Shown: one piece after another, positions 49,911-64,000 of the stretch
How positions within the stretch are numbered: the stretch's first letter is position 1
Layout: every line of letters starts with the position of its first letter
Source: Lichenostomus cassidix
Lineage: Eukaryota > Chordata > Aves > Passeriformes > Meliphagidae
Length of the DNA stretch: 64,000 bases
Direction: 5' to 3'
Assembly: GCA_008360975.2 (NCBI GenBank)
Contig: CM039182.1
Coordinates: 52,774,491 to 52,838,490, forward strand
The notes under the pieces: generated by a model
What the model was told of the DNA's origin: nothing
The model's database searches: none
Seen by the model: the letters and a program-made list of their open reading frames with translations, nothing else
Program-made: the position numbers and the translations under genes

Positions 49911-52388
49911 CAGCTGATGGGGTTCCATGGACCAGAACCAGAAAGAAAGCTCACAAACAGAAGCCGCTATCAACTTAAACTATGGCCTGTGCCCGAAGGT
50001 GTTTTGGGGTCACACGGGTGGACAGCAGAAGTTAACCACATGTCTAATTCAGTCATCTATGCTTATAACACCAGTATTTTCCTTAATGTTTAAAGCCATC
50101 AGCTACAGAAATAGATGGGATCTGAACAGCATACACAAATGAATACTGAATACACTTTCTGTATCACACTGTATCTCCCACTGCAGTGCAGAGAACTACA
50201 GTAAGTTGCACACATATTTCAATGCATGTGTTCTATGGACTAAAAACATATCCACACTTGGGGCAACATCTGAATTTCTGTCAATTTCTATGCAGACAGA
50301 TTTTCATCTATAGTGTTATGTGTGCACTCTTGAGCACACATGTGAGTCTGCACACATTTATCTAATGTGCACATTGGTTGTTCTTAAATTCCTATTCAGA
50401 AGAAGATCATTTACCCTACAGTAGTGATAATCACATAGCACTTAACATGTCAACACTGTGGTCATAAATGGCCCAGTATCCATACAAAACACAGGCTAGT
50501 GACATCACCACCAGCAAATACTTTGGCCCTGCAAGGTTGTTTGCAGGCCCAGGGCAAAAGCTGCAGGGATTTCTGTTCAAGCACACTTTTTCTCTGCTGT
50601 CTGTCATTCCCTGTTTTTTGCCCTTCCAGTTTCCTCCTTTCTCCAGCTTACCTTTCCCTTCTGAATAATACAATTGTTACACATTTTTCTAAGTCTATCA
50701 TGCCAAATCAAGTTAAATCCATATCGAGACATTACCATAGTCCTTTTTATATCTCTGTTGTGTAATATTGCTCTCATTTCTACGACTTACACAGAAAGAT
50801 TAATTATATTTATTTGTTTGTGTTTTTTTCAACAGGAAACTACTAGATTATTTGTCATCTTAGACAGGAAAGTATTGTGTTATAATGTTCATACACACAC
50901 ATATTTTGTATATGGCAGTATGAGGAGTAGATGCATTAACTCTTCAGCTCTTACGAGCTGTGGGTATTAAAGGCGGAGCAGATAAAGGGAGGAAGCTTGC
51001 TGCTACCTCACTTGTGCTAGTGGGCAATCTGGATAAATTAGAAAGGAGATAACAGACTTAAACTATGGACGTGAAGAAACTCCCCTAACCCTACACGGAT
51101 CTTTATCATTCACTATTTTATAATTATGTGCTATAGATATAGCTATTTTATTTTAAAATGTAGAATGCACTAATGCAAATAAGATACAGTTTGGAACATA
51201 TGGTTATTCAATACTGAATTCTACATGAAGGTACTAGAACTTGAAGTGGAAAATAATTAATGCAGAGAAAAACTGGACAGGTTGATGTCTGCAGATACAG
51301 ATTTTGAGATAAACAGTGAAGCAACTCACTGTCTGAAAAATCAGCATTGGGAGGAGGAGGTCTGTCTCTCAGAATATCAGATCTTGGTGGTTACTGCAAT
51401 CCCTATTAGGTAAATAAGATTTGGATCTGTCTAGAACTATACAAGAAGCAGGAGGAGATGAGACCTCCATTCTGATTTTGATCTTGCATCTTGAGACGTG
51501 TCCATTGCAAGATTCTTTTACTTGATACATTTCTTGTTGCACCTACTGCCCCTTCCTCATCCTTGGAAGTGCAGAAGGTGGCAGAGATAAGCACTTGTTT
51601 GTGCTCCTGCCTGGTTGCTTGGCCCCTGCTGCATGAGGGCATAGTTCACATAGGCTGTGGTCATTGGTCTGACCTGGGAGTGGTGCTTCTCTTGCAAAAC
51701 AGAAGATCTTGACAAAAGTGAGTTCTGGAGTTCCCAAAGTGAGCTGCTCTAGGTGGTAGTTAGGCTAACACCATAAAAATGAAATATCTTTTTATGAGCC
51801 TTTAGTGAGAAATAAAACTGCGAGAAAATTGCTGAGACTGTTTGCAAGAAGGCAGCTCCGATAAGGTCTTATATCTCAATTTCAGTAACAACATGGAAAC
51901 CTGCTGATTTATTGCAATGTGTTTTTAGGAACTTTGGGATGCTTCAGGTGGCTACAAGTAATGCTGGAACTTTAAGCAACAAATGCTTGGATGAACTCAA
52001 ACATTCCGGGTTTTCCTGTGCTTAATATGTTGCATTGCTATCTTGATATGTAATGTCACAGATGGTAATATTAGTCATGAAAGAAGAAAGAAGCCAAGTC
52101 CATAGACAAATTAAGGTGGTGGAGAGGCAGAAAGAAAGGAAAGAGAGGGAGCAGTGAATGTCTACAGCAAACAAATTTTATTTTAAAGATTCTTTATATG
52201 CACTGAACACCTTCTCAAGATCTGTGTGGGCACGAGTAGCCATAGAAGGCTGTAAATCCTCAACCTGGCTGAGGTCCACTGCACAAAGTAGAGTAAGTAG
52301 TGTGGTGAAAACACTTGGAAATGAATAGATTAACTTAATTTAACAATGGGCAGTTGTCCCACAAATTCCCATGCAAACCAGTGGTGGC
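49911..52388. other. Intergenic DNA, no gene seen
   Basis: Several open frames of 60-100 codons on both strands. None has recognisable content. Confidence 0.45.
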
Positions 52389-52475
52389 TTCTTCTTTTTT
52401 TCTTTTTTTTCTTTCTTTTGTTTGTTTTGTTTTGGTTTTTTTTTGTTGTTGTTTTTTTTTTATTATTATTATTAA
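52389..52475. repeat. T-rich and (ATT)n low-complexity tract
   Basis: T-runs broken by C and G, followed by ATTATTATTATT. Confidence 0.85.
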
Positions 52476-55400
52476 CTATGCAGCCCTTCTCCAATGAGAA
52501 GATTTAGAATGTTTGCATCTTATCTTCTTTGCGCTTTTCTAGTGTCTTTTTTAACCATTTATGTATAGTTCATGAAGAGCTTAAGGGAAACACTTAGATA
52601 AACCAAATTGAAGTATGAAAAGAAATAATAAGGCAGTGACTGAAGGCACGAATTAACAGACAAGTTGTAAAGCCCATGAAACTACATCTACTCTGTGGAG
52701 TTATGGGGAACCTCTTCCAACTCAGCACACAACATGCTCACTAGGGTTTTTGCTTGCTAAGTTAACTCTTTCCATGAACGGAGGAAGTGGAGCCCATGTT
52801 AAATGAGGCAGCAGACTTCCATGAAAGAAACACACCTCAAGCAATTTCTAAGGTCAAATTTGCAATACTATTGAAATAAATTCAAGTGTAGAACTGCACC
52901 AGTTAAATTGCCCTTCTCTTCTCTGAGTCACCTAAATAATGTTCAGGAAGACATTGAGAAAGATAAGAATTGGTACAAAAAGCTATGAATTGGTACAGCT
53001 TAGAAATTTTGTGAAAGAGGAGGCAAATATTTCACCTGTAGTAAATGCAAACAGTTTGTCCAGAATTTCTTCTTAGAAACAGATTTCCCACCTTGCTTTT
53101 GCACTTGTTTGACTTCACAGAGTTTGGAGTATATATCACAACCATTTACAAGAGTTTGATAGTTGAACTCTTAAGAGGGAAGCACAGAAGTGGGTGTCTC
53201 ACAAGTGTGAGTAAGGCAATACAAGTGACCAAATCTATTTTTAGGCTGAGATGTAGGGAAAATTTCCAACACTGATTTTATTGTGCTGTGGAATAGAGCC
53301 CTCAAATGAAGGGGTAGGTGCCTATTAGCCTGAGATGGAAAGTTCTATATGTTGAGAGTATACTTTCAGTGGCAAGGAAATGTATCATTTCATAGGACTT
53401 TTCCATTTCTATGATACAACTTGGGGTTGTTCCAATGTGTAAAGTAAAAGGAAAAATACAGTGAACTTCTGCATCTCTTTCATAAAGCACTTGATCTATC
53501 TTGGCATACACATACATATATATTGAAGCAATTTTGTTTTAAATATTTTACTATTTAGAAGGACATTTGATCATTCTCCAGAGACTGGAAAAATATAGTG
53601 AATGCAGAAATAATGGCAAGTGTTACTTTCACCCTTTAATGCTATTTATTTTATAATCCAGACTTGACAGTCTTGCTGCCCTGCTTGAATTCCTTGAAAA
53701 AGAAACAGCAAAGTAAGTTGCATTGCACATGATGATTTTGTAATCTTCCTCATGTTTGTCATATGTCACTTTCATACTCTGTATCTAATGCTTTTGTACA
53801 GCCATAAAGCAACAAGTCAGATTTTCATTTATTACTTTGTTTTATGCTATGTTTAAGGATTAAGATAGAAACTTACAGTCACTCCTCTGATACAGCAAGA
53901 GCTTGAAAATACATAGAAATTTGGCCCATTCAAAGCTTTCTATTTAATTGAAAGTCCAGATGGACAAACTTTTTCAAAGATGCAGAAGAAGATCGCTATT
54001 TATTATTTTATTAACTTATTTTATTATATTATTTTATTAACATTTAGCAGAGGCATATTTTACAGAAATAAACTCAAAGGGTTTACATGGTAACAGTGAT
54101 TGTTTCTGAGTGATTTTTGGGCAACATATACTTGGTCTCAGCCTTCGTGAAAACAAGAATACAGGAAAATTAATCTTTGGTCAGCTGCAAGTGAATTGCA
54201 ATTAAGTAACACAACATAGAAGTCCATTCCATGGGGTGGTTTTCAACCTGCTAGATGCATAGGTACAAAATTTGACTGTTCAATGCAACAATACCTGAGG
54301 ATCCCTGCCTCCCGATGTTTTCTCTGATTGAGGTAATCTGTACAGTTGGGCCAACTGAGATATATTTTCCCAGACCATCAATCTTGTTAAATATAATTGA
54401 ACACTAAGAACAAAAAGCATGGAGGATTCCTTCTGCTTCAGGATAAACTTCAATCCTTGGACATAACGTTCATTTCTGTTTAGGATTATACTTCTTTCTG
54501 GTGAATAGTTAGATTTTAGAATCTTATTTTTCAGAAGAACAAAATGCTTAAAATGCACATGGACAAACATTCTTATTCTCCTTCACATTAGGATGTACAG
54601 TTTGTAAAAACTGAATTCACACACACATCTAAAGATGTGGAAGGGTGGAAAAGAGTTTTTATGAATGGATATCCAAGCAGTGCAGATTTTATGAAAATCT
54701 CTCAGGGGAAAAAATGAAGAAAAAATATGAAGACAAGAAAAAAGAAACTGTAAAAAATAGGAAATGGTTTTGACCACCTTGTCAGAAGCATTTAATGTGT
54801 TGATGGCCAGCTGACTGCTTAGGTCAGGTATGGGGAACATGGTTCTAGTACCATGGATCCCAAACCCTATAATACTGTAAAACACTGTAGATGGGTATTT
54901 AATTAAGTTAAAAAATAGTCCTCCTACTGTAGTTTAAGAATGAATACTATTACAGTTTTGAAGATTTGGTGCCAAAATTAACAGTACATGTCAGAGTCCT
55001 GTTAGAGAAGGTGTTCTTACAGAATGTGAAATATAGTTATTCACTGTAAGGTTTACTCCAGGTAGTAAAGAAGGTTAAATGTTGTCTTTTTGACATTTCA
55101 GGATTTGATACATGTGAACAATATCCTAAGGATTTCACCTTTAATGTTCCAAGTTATAGATAATTACCTTCTCTTGAAAGAGATTTGAGCCTTCTGTTTA
55201 GGCATTTGTGTTTGTTGGTGAGAATTCATCCCACTGGTTAGAATATATTCGTTAAACAATGGCTTTAAAGTATACATAAAACAAAATAAAACAAAAACCT
55301 CAAACCTCTCATTTTCTACTTCTTTATTTTTCCTTTTTTTTTTTCCCCTGTTGATCCAGAGAGCAGTATCACTTCATCCACTCATTATTTTAAGTATACC

Positions 55401-56736
55401 TGGTCTCAGACAGATATGGGTCCTTCTCTCTTCTTTGGCACTTCTAAGATTAAAGATCTATTTTGTTTATCTGGCCTGACAGTCATAATCCCAGAGAAAG
55501 AATGGCATCACCTCTTGATTTCTTCGCTTTATCAGCATCACCTTGAGGAACAATGGAAAACATGAACTATGAACACATAGACCAAGGAAAACTTTCTGAA
55601 CTTTATATCATTTATCAACTCACCTGTGATGTCACAAGAAGAACAGACGGATTGCACAATATTTCTTGTTGACTATTCTGACAGCCAAAGAGGTCAGTTT
55701 CAAGCCCACAAAGCTAAGCAAGAAAGATACTTCTGCATGCAATTCTTCTGTATATGTCTTATAGTTTTTCTTCTCTCAGCAGACAGTACATGCAGAGATA
55801 GGACAAATTCTCCATCAGAAGCAGGAGAGTTCCTCTTGGAGATAAAGGTGATTGTTCTTGTCTGACTTGGGTGGGAACAATGTCAGACACTTAGAGTGTT
55901 GTGCTGGACACTTAATGTCTGTGGAAGAGGCAGTGCCCAAAGATCTTAATGAATTGTGTCCTGAGAAGTCTCATTGCCTTACTGACTTCCCACTCCTTTT
56001 TGATACCAAAAACAGTCTGCCAAAAAGGCTCCCTTTTGCCCATGTTTTTTCCTAGTGTCTGGACTTTTGTCCTTCTCCACATCACAGATATATGGACCAG
56101 ACACAGAAGGAGGGAGATAACCTATTCCAAGCAGGTACAGCAGCATATTTGGACCAATACTGTGAGCATAAGGCCAGAGCAGTCTGTAGTAACACCTTGA
56201 GAAGGACATACAGTAGCTACTAGGCACATAAACTACATGAATTGTATCTTTTATGTGCATCAGGAAAACTCTGCTGTTCTTCCCTATAGAGAACAAGGAA
56301 CCACAGACTTTTAAGTTGTGTTGGATAAATTTCAAGTCTGTAGTTGTTTGACTATTTTTTATCAACATCCTAAGAAGCTAGACTATTTTACTCATTTCTC
56401 TAGCATGGATAGCTGGCTTTCTCTCACTAAGAAAAAGAATTGCTTTGACAGAGTTGGACAACTGTCTGCCTAGAGGAATCATCAGATTTGAGGTTTTGTT
56501 GTTTCAATATTGATCACTCCTGGTCTAGTCTACAAAGCTGCTAAACAAAACATTGTATAATCAGACTCTTCCTCCTCTTACCTCTTCCCTCTGCACTCAA
56601 TTCTCTCACTAGATTGAACAAGAGAGGAAAACTAAGCTAAGAAAATGCTCTAGAAAAATGTTGAAGACACATTTTTGGCAAAGAACCCATATATTGCATG
56701 TTCCACATGGCTGCTTATTAACTAATGGGCCTAGCT
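52476..56736. other. Intergenic DNA, no gene seen
   Basis: AT-rich DNA with an ATTTT/ATTAT-rich stretch near 54000. No gene is supported. Confidence 0.45.
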
Positions 56737-56813
56737 TGGATTTGAGCAGGAGAATGGACTAGATGACCCTCTGAGGTCCCTCCCAACCTGCATTAGTCTG
56801 CTGTTCTATGTGA
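56737..56813 (+). mobile_element. Old CR1 LINE 3'-end fragment
   Basis: GGACTAGATGACCCTCTGAG and TCCCTCCCAACCTGCATTAG, ending CTGTTCTATGTGA, follow the terminal part of an older CR1 subfamily in sense orientation. Confidence 0.75.
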
Positions 56814-59800
56814 TACAAAGCCCCCTGTATTTCACAGAAGAAGCTGGTCTGTGTTTCTCCTGGAGATGTCAGTTTGTGAAACGATTCAGCAAGAAATGTG
56901 AAAGGTTACAGGAGCTAGCAGGTCCAAGGCCCTTTGCAAAATATTCTGGCTTTTTCCACCCACAAGCACCCTCAACCCCTGGAGAAAAAGATGTGGAGAA
57001 ATACAGTTAGAGGCACAGCAGTTGATAGAGGCCCTAAAGATATCAGACATGCCACAAGAACACAGACTTAGATAGCTTTGGTATCTGCATTGTGTGGCAA
57101 TTCATCCATGCATTTGGGTCCAACCTGCTGCACTTCTGCCCTGTCACATGGCCTTTTGCTAGAGAGGGGCTGGTTGACCTGCAGCTGTGGCTTCCAACTC
57201 TCTTTATGTCCTGAGGGGAGATGAGGGCCAAGGAAAACCCACTTGGCTGAGGCTGTCAGCTGAGGGAACACTATCAACAGATCAGGGCCAACCTCCATGC
57301 TGAGACTCTCAACAGAGGAGGAAGCAAAAGGCATACATGGTTCATATGCTTTTGGCTTTTCTTGGACTAACTTGATCCCTGAAGTCTGCAGGAAAGCAGA
57401 GCTGAGGAGGCAAACTGCTCCAAAAGTCAATGCTGCCTGGGGACTTGGCTAGGAATTAGACAGACATGTTGCAGAGCCAAAGTGTAAATCTAAAATTTTG
57501 AAATAAAGTTTGGAATTTTCCTCAGAAAACTTGTTCACCAGGAGGTCTGGCTGTAATGCCAATGCTGAAAGAGGCAGAAAAAACTGGACTGAACTTCAAC
57601 AAGCAAGATACTCCCTGATTGCCAGTGATTGACAAGCCTGGCTTCAGCCCCACTCCTCAAGCACACCAGAACAGCTAAAATAAAAAGGCATCTACTACTG
57701 AAAAATACAGGAGTTCAGTGGGTGGTAAGTCTGCTTTTCACTCAGGAGCCCCTCAGGAGTCAGTTAGGAGCAGCATGGGTCTCAGTAGCAGCAGAGGCTT
57801 ATACAGTTGAGAAAACAAAGTTGAAAACAAACAGCTGCATAATGTATTGCAGTAAGGCTTTCACAGCACAGAGATAGTGGGTCATAAACAAGTCCCCCAG
57901 TAACTGGATACTATCCAACAAGGCACAAGGCCTAAAAAGAAGTATTTGTTTTTTTACTCTTCATGAGATGAAATGCACACTGCAGGAAAATCCCGTGCAA
58001 ATCAACATAGCGTCATGGAAACCACAAGACCATCAATAAAAGTAATAAATGGAAAGGGTTATAATAATATATACTTAGCATTTTACATTTTCAAAGTGCT
58101 GACAGCACATTAATCCTCAAAATATCCTTGTGAGGGCAAAGGCAGCTTTAAAATTTTGAGGTGGGCTTGTGAAACAATTTTTGGTCTCAAATTGATCTGA
58201 CCTGACTTCTGCTCACTAACATCATACTACTCAAAGTTAAATTGGAGTATTTTCACACCAGATAACATGATGCTTCATTGTTTCTTCTCCTCTGAACATG
58301 AGAAGCAGAGTCCAGTTAGTGTTTTCTAGACTACATATTTATGCCAGCAGTGTAAAACTGCTTTCTACAGTCAAGTTTTCCTCTCAGCTTGTCTAGTGTT
58401 TACTATCACAGAATATTTTTATTATGTTCAGTCACTCAGTTAACTTTTTTCTCCATTTAAATAACTATGCTAAACATAATTGCCAGAAATTCATATACCA
58501 AAACATGCAGATTACCCATTTCCAATGAACTGAGAGAACTGCCTCCAAGACAGCCAGAAAGGAAAACAAGAGAGCATAAGTTATATTTTATAACTTCAAA
58601 GGGCTGCTTTTATCTTCCACAGATTATTTGTTCAACTGCAGTGTTGAATTAGCTCTGCCTCTCCATAAGCTCAGGTCAGGGACAGGGGATGGGGAGTGCA
58701 GTCAGTTGTTCAGTTTGTTGCATATTTTTCCTCCTATTTCCAGTTGTTTTCATTGGGGTTGTGATACTTCTACTACCTCTGTTACTGTTCATGATCTGAG
58801 TGAGTCAAAATGTCATAAATACTGTATATTCCTGTATAGCTGCACAAGATGAGTTTCATTAAAATCATATGAAACAAAGTAGATGGCTATAAATAGAGGA
58901 TCTGTGTCAAAAGCAAAAAAACTAGGAAAAAGAAATGAAAAAAGGAAATAAAAAGAGTCCAAACTTATGTCTTCAAGAGAAATTATAGAAATTACTAATC
59001 AAAACCAAAACTAGGAGAGGTGAGTTGGTGGCTGCAAAAAGACAAGAGGAAGAAAGAGTAGAGATTCAGAGATTACACAGACAATGTACTTCCTAAATAT
59101 ATGGAGTAACTGGCAGTTCAGTGGATATGATATTTGGCCCAGCTGTATGCTATTTTATGTTTGGCCCATGTAACCACAAAACTGAATGAGGAACTACTTG
59201 AGAAGCAGGTTTTCATAAATATTGAGAACAACAGCACGAACTGTTCAAAACTCTACTGTGTATAATAACAGAACAAGAATGCTCACTACAACTAATAGGT
59301 AACTAAAAAGATTTTAAAAAATAACCCCATATTCCCCCAAACAAAAAACATTCATGGCAGCACAATGTGAGATTTCCTAATAAGGACAGACTTGCTAGTG
59401 ATGCTCTTTTTCAGCATTTATTGGGAACATTCTGGGAAAAATAAGTCTGAACTAAGCAATGCCTTTCTTTAGAATCATGGACATACATTGCATAAAACTG
59501 CCATTGACCAAACATAAGAAGAATGCTTAAACAATACATTGGTAGCCGGAATTGTGGAATGAATATGTGCCGCCAAACTGTGGCACAAGCAGATATTTTG
59601 TGGAGGCTTATGGGAGGCTCATGCATGGGCACCTAGGAGACGATGGAGAGTGCAGTTAAGTTCTGACAGATCTTGCTAAGGTGGAGATTCTTAAATGCAT
59701 CTGCAACATCATGCAGAAGATTTCTAACAGATATCTGTGTTGGGTCCCTCTATACTGCTTGACTAAAGAGATGAAATCAGAGCTGAGAATTAATATGAGA

Positions 59801-62101
59801 TATGCAAAATCTTTTGAAGATAAAGTCCTCAAAATGACCGAATCACTGCTTCATTAGTAGTGATAGTAACAGGTTAAAGGTATTTGAGATGACCAACCAT
59901 TTCACATCAAGTCTTGGGAAATCACCTCAGTGAGCAGAATCCAGCAAGCTAAATGTCCTGACAGTGGCCCAAAATTTCCTTTCTGCTGTCAATCAGATGA
60001 AGAGCAATGACAATTTTGTCTGCACACAGACTGTAGTAAAAGATTTCAGTCACCCAGGCAGATGTCAGACAATAACTACTGTTCTAATTACTCCAAACTA
60101 TGAGTTCAGAAGTTTGGGCTGATACATATAATATGTTTTGCCATTGTAAGCTCTCTCTTCTGCTTATCTTTATATTTTATGCTTATTACAGTGGTATTCC
60201 TCCTAGGCTACTCTTCCCAGAAATCACTCTTGCCAAACTCCTAATGATCCATTCATCCTGTGTCCTGATGTAAAAATCCTCATGCAAGACATGATAAACA
60301 CTAAGGCAATTAGCTGCACCACCTGCCCCATTCCACCTACTTGCCTGATGCTACGAGAGACACCATCACATCAAGTACAAATCTGGATCCAGACCCAGAC
60401 CAATAAAACGCCCTTTCACAAACTTCCAATTATGTTTATTTTTGGCTACTGAATAGGACAAACTTCCTTCTTGCATCCTATTAGTTTATCTAAGGAAGTA
60501 TTTAAAACTTGAAAATAGAAAAGCTTCTCTACAAACTATCCCTGAAAGATGAAACTTTAAAAAAACACACTGAAACAAATAAATTACAGAAAATCATGTG
60601 TTCTTCAACCATACTGGCATAGGGGAAATGCAGACATTCCTTTGTAAAAAAGTACTTCTATTTTGTGGCAAAACTGAGTATATAATTCATGCTTTCTACT
60701 ATTTAAACCTTAATCACTGTACATAATGCCTATGCATATTTGAAGATGTATGTTGTCGGGGGGATAGAAAAATATAACCAATGAAAACCAGACATTCCTT
60801 GCTTCAAGATGGAAGTACCCATTACTGCTTTAAGAAGGAACAATTGAAGATCTTCCTTGTCACTCTTCCTACCTAAAAAAAAAAAGCACAGCAACACCAA
60901 CTTGTTTGCAAAAAAAGTTGAATAGAACAGAAAAATATACGCATGTAAGGCAAGTGTAGGGTCTCCTACATACCACTTATGGTAAAAATATGGGTTTTAC
61001 TGCACTTTGTGTTCCTACCCAGTTATTGCTAGCATCAGTGAAAAGACTTCCACTGTTTTAAGAGACATAAATCTGAATCAGGAAAAATATTTTAAAATAC
61101 AGAGCTTTAAGAATTTGCATACTTTCACTGATTTTAGTGAGAATCTATAAAAAGCATTTGGCTTCCATGTAAGAATCCTGCTAGCCAGGAGCCATAGTGA
61201 ATTATTTCTGTAACAAAAGAATGTAAATAATACTCATATTAGGCTGAGTACTGTAAAATTCAGTGGCTATTCTACTGCAGGCTAGCTAACATAAGCCTAT
61301 CAATTGTATTTTCAATACCTTCTGGAGAATCTATGTGTGTAATGCCATTTAGATTTACGTAAGAAGTACTTAAGAGGATTATAACTGTATTATTTAACAT
61401 AGCACTTGTAAATACTGGAATGACAGCCATATTACCTTTATATTTCTGTTACCATGGCACTGAAATCATGAAGCAAATTAAAAAGCTCTTGTGCTAAACC
61501 TTTAGGAAAAAATCTACCTCAAGTGCAATATTTACTTTTAGCACTTTACAAAAAAGTATGAGCTTAGTACTTAGCACTGTTGAATCTGAAAATTTTGTTC
61601 AGCAACCAAATCCAAGGGTTTTTTTCATTGAAAGATAGTGGGAAACACTACTTTCACACATAAACTTTCTTTCATTTCCTAACCATAGGAGAGAATTACA
61701 TGAAATGTATACTCAAATTGTTTAATTTTTGCAAAATCTTCTTATATTATTAGTTGCCAAAACACAGTAACTGAAATATTTGTGTATACAGTGCTAATTT
61801 TTGTATAAATCCTTTTGAAGACTAATTCTAAATTCACTCTCCGGGAAACTTTCATTGTTGCATCTTTTTTCCATTCAATTAAAATTCCTCTCTTAATATC
61901 AAATTTAGACCATTTCTCTAATAATCACTAGGAAATGACTGCACTCACATTGAGGCCAAGGAAGTTGGGCAGCAGAACGGAGGACAACTGTGTCCAGTGT
62001 TGGATCACACGGTCTTCCCTTTGGACCAAATATCTTGCAGATGTAAATGGAAGAAAAGTATAATTTTCATAGAAAATTAGAATTTTAACAAAATTATTTG
62101 A
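56814..62101. other. Intergenic DNA, no gene seen
   Basis: About 5.3 kb of AT-rich DNA. The open frame at 57068-57430 on the minus strand has no recognisable content and overlaps another in a different frame. Nothing is supportable. Confidence 0.45.
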
Positions 62102-62633
62102 ATTATTAGAATGGTTTGGGTTGGATGGGACTTTAAAAATCATGTAGTTCCAAACTCCCTGTCACAGACAGGGATATCTTTCCTAGACCAGGTTGCTCAG
62201 GGCCCCATCCAACCTGGCCTTGAACACTTCCAGGGATGGGTCATCCACAACTTCTCTGGGCAACCTCTCCCAGTTTCTCACCAACCTCACAATTAGAAAA
62301 AAAAATTCTTCCTTACGTCAAGCCTAAATCTACTCTCTTTCAGTTTAAAACCATTGCCCCTTGCCCTGTCACTACAGACTAAGTAAAATTTTCTCTCTCT
62401 GTTTCTTATAAGCCCTTTTTATGTGTTGAAAATACCCCAGTAAGGTCTCCCAGAGCCTTCTCTTCTCCAGGCTCAACAACCCCAGCTCTCTCAGCCTGTC
62501 TTTGCAGGAGAGATCCCTCAGATCATCTTTGTGGCCTCCTCTGGACTGTCTCTAAAAGGTCCATGCCTTTTTTTTTTTTGCTGGGGACCCTAGACTTGGA
62601 TGCAGCCCTCCAAGTGGGCTCTTAGGCGAGAAA
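62102..62633 (-). mobile_element. CR1 LINE, 5'-truncated, antisense
   Basis: The reverse complement of the CR1 3' region is continuous: TTAGAATGGTTTGGGTTGGA, GGGCCCCATCCAACCTGGCC, CTTCTCCAGGCTCAACAACC, GTGGCCTCCTCTGGACTGTC, ending near TGCAGCCCTCCAAGTGGGCT. It includes an A9 run (62297-62305) and a T11 run (62568-62579). It has many stops and is a dead copy. The open frame at 62111-62296 is part of it. Confidence 0.93.
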
Positions 62634-64000
62634 AGGTATTTTCCCAAATACCGCTATGCAGACACTGTATCGGTAAGAGGCTGACAAAGACACCATTCAT
62701 TCTGTAATTATTAGCCAGATCTGAAAACAAAAAAAAAACAACCTTTTTTATATTTGTGGTGAAACTGTGTGTGCTCCATCTCCTTTAATTGAGACAGGTT
62801 TTGCCTAACTTATTCTAAACAAAGTGTTCTATAATTCATGATGGATTGTTTCACAAAACCAAGGAAAATGCAGAAGGGATGTACCCTCCTGACCAGCTCA
62901 CATCATACAAAACAACCTTCACCTACCAACATCAACAGTGTTATAGCTTAGCAATATTTGTCCCTAAATGTCTGTCCGGCATGCAATCACCAGGCAAGCT
63001 GCGCCAAGAGATTTTACTCCTTTATAAATATGAATGGCTGAAAGGAAAATGTCAACAATAACAAAAAAATCCATGCACTTTCTACAAACTGGGATAGTTT
63101 TGCAGATGACGTAAATCTTTTGTTATACAGTGGATTGCAATTATCTAAACAAAAGGATTACAAGTGCCAACTGATTTTTGGTAGTAATGCTGAAAACTGA
63201 CAGAAGTTTCAGTAAGAGATTTGCCAGCTGGCGCAATAAAGAAGGGAAACCCCTCCAACAGGCAGCACATGATAGAACTCCTCCCTCCCAAAAACACAGA
63301 ATCTGCAGCACTTACTTGGGACTTTCTTTTCTCTTCCTTACATTGAGGCAGCCTCCACACCTTATATTCAGATCCTCAAAACCCTGCTCTTGCTATAGTG
63401 CTACAAATGCAGAACAATTATGCTTGTGTGAGTGAACATCGAGATGATAACTTGGAAGAGAGGACAAACTGAAAATAGGTTGTTTTCCTGATTCAAGAGC
63501 TCATAACTTTATCTTAAACCAGTTACTCAGGGCAAAATAGCACTTTTGTTCCCCGTATGCATCCTGTGAGATGACTCCCACTATGATGCAGCATCACAGA
63601 CAGCCCAGGAAACTCTTGCAAAGCATTTGGAGCTACATCAGCAGAGCAAAGAGTGGCATGGATCTGCTTAATTTCAGAAAATGGCAATGTTGGAATTACA
63701 ACGTGGTGACAGGACTCATCAGAAGAATTTATTGCCATGCTATGGGCCTGTGGCCTAATGAATTGGAAAATGTTTGCCTATGTTCTCTGCTTATGCTCTA
63801 AATTAAACTAACACCTTTTATTAAAAATGACGATTTTATGAACTGAAATACATGACATGCTATTGCCTGATTGATAATACAAGTTTCCTTGTAGTTCTAT
63901 ATATATAAAAAAAACCTTTTCTTGGCATACACAGGGGCTGTAAGTTCTCCACATATCAAACTCTTATATCCTGAATAGTGTATTCAGTGCACTGCCTAGA
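62634..64000. other. Intergenic DNA to the window edge, no gene seen
   Basis: No gene, splice-site pair or repeat family recognised. Open frames of 70-85 codons on both strands overlap each other and look random. Confidence 0.45.

Overview
The window is vertebrate nuclear DNA from a bird. The evidence is a spliced INHBA gene whose protein reads as an avian ortholog, several CR1 LINE fragments with the typical bird CR1 3' end, and two solo endogenous-retrovirus LTRs, all in AT-rich DNA rich in simple repeats. The species cannot be fixed from this sequence alone. Nothing bacterial is present, and almost all open reading frames outside INHBA look like chance.

The one protein-coding gene is INHBA (inhibin/activin beta-A subunit), on the + strand in the middle of the window. 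A TATA-type promoter and short noncoding first exon lie near 12190-12391. Intron 1 (12392-15058) joins this to the rest of the 5' UTR (15059-15191). The coding sequence is split between 15192-15579 and 26579-27465 around an intron of about 11 kb. Together these encode a 424-residue preproprotein with a signal peptide, a prodomain, a five-arginine processing site and a 116-residue mature activin A subunit with nine cysteines. A long AU-rich 3' UTR probably runs to a doubled AATAAA at 33451-33460.

The left flank (1-12190) holds an intact solo LTR with a 5-bp target duplication (729-1336), a very old CR1/L3-like remnant (about 5395-5990) and a small CpG-dense patch (10503-10670). The right flank (33.5-64 kb) appears gene-free. 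It holds CR1 pieces of different ages (34331-34394, 35426-36020, 38509-38644, 56737-56813, 62102-62633), a minus-strand solo LTR with a perfect 6-bp target duplication (37321-37580), an almost perfect long palindrome (36182-36285), and a GC-rich patch of unknown nature (49498-49910). From memory of the mammalian locus, INHBA sits in a gene-poor interval between GLI3 and SUGCT, which fits the emptiness of the flanks.

No undescribed multi-gene system is visible. The items most worth a second look are the palindrome at 36182-36285, the INHBA promoter and noncoding exon recovered at 12.2-12.4 kb, and the two LTR insertions with clean boundaries.
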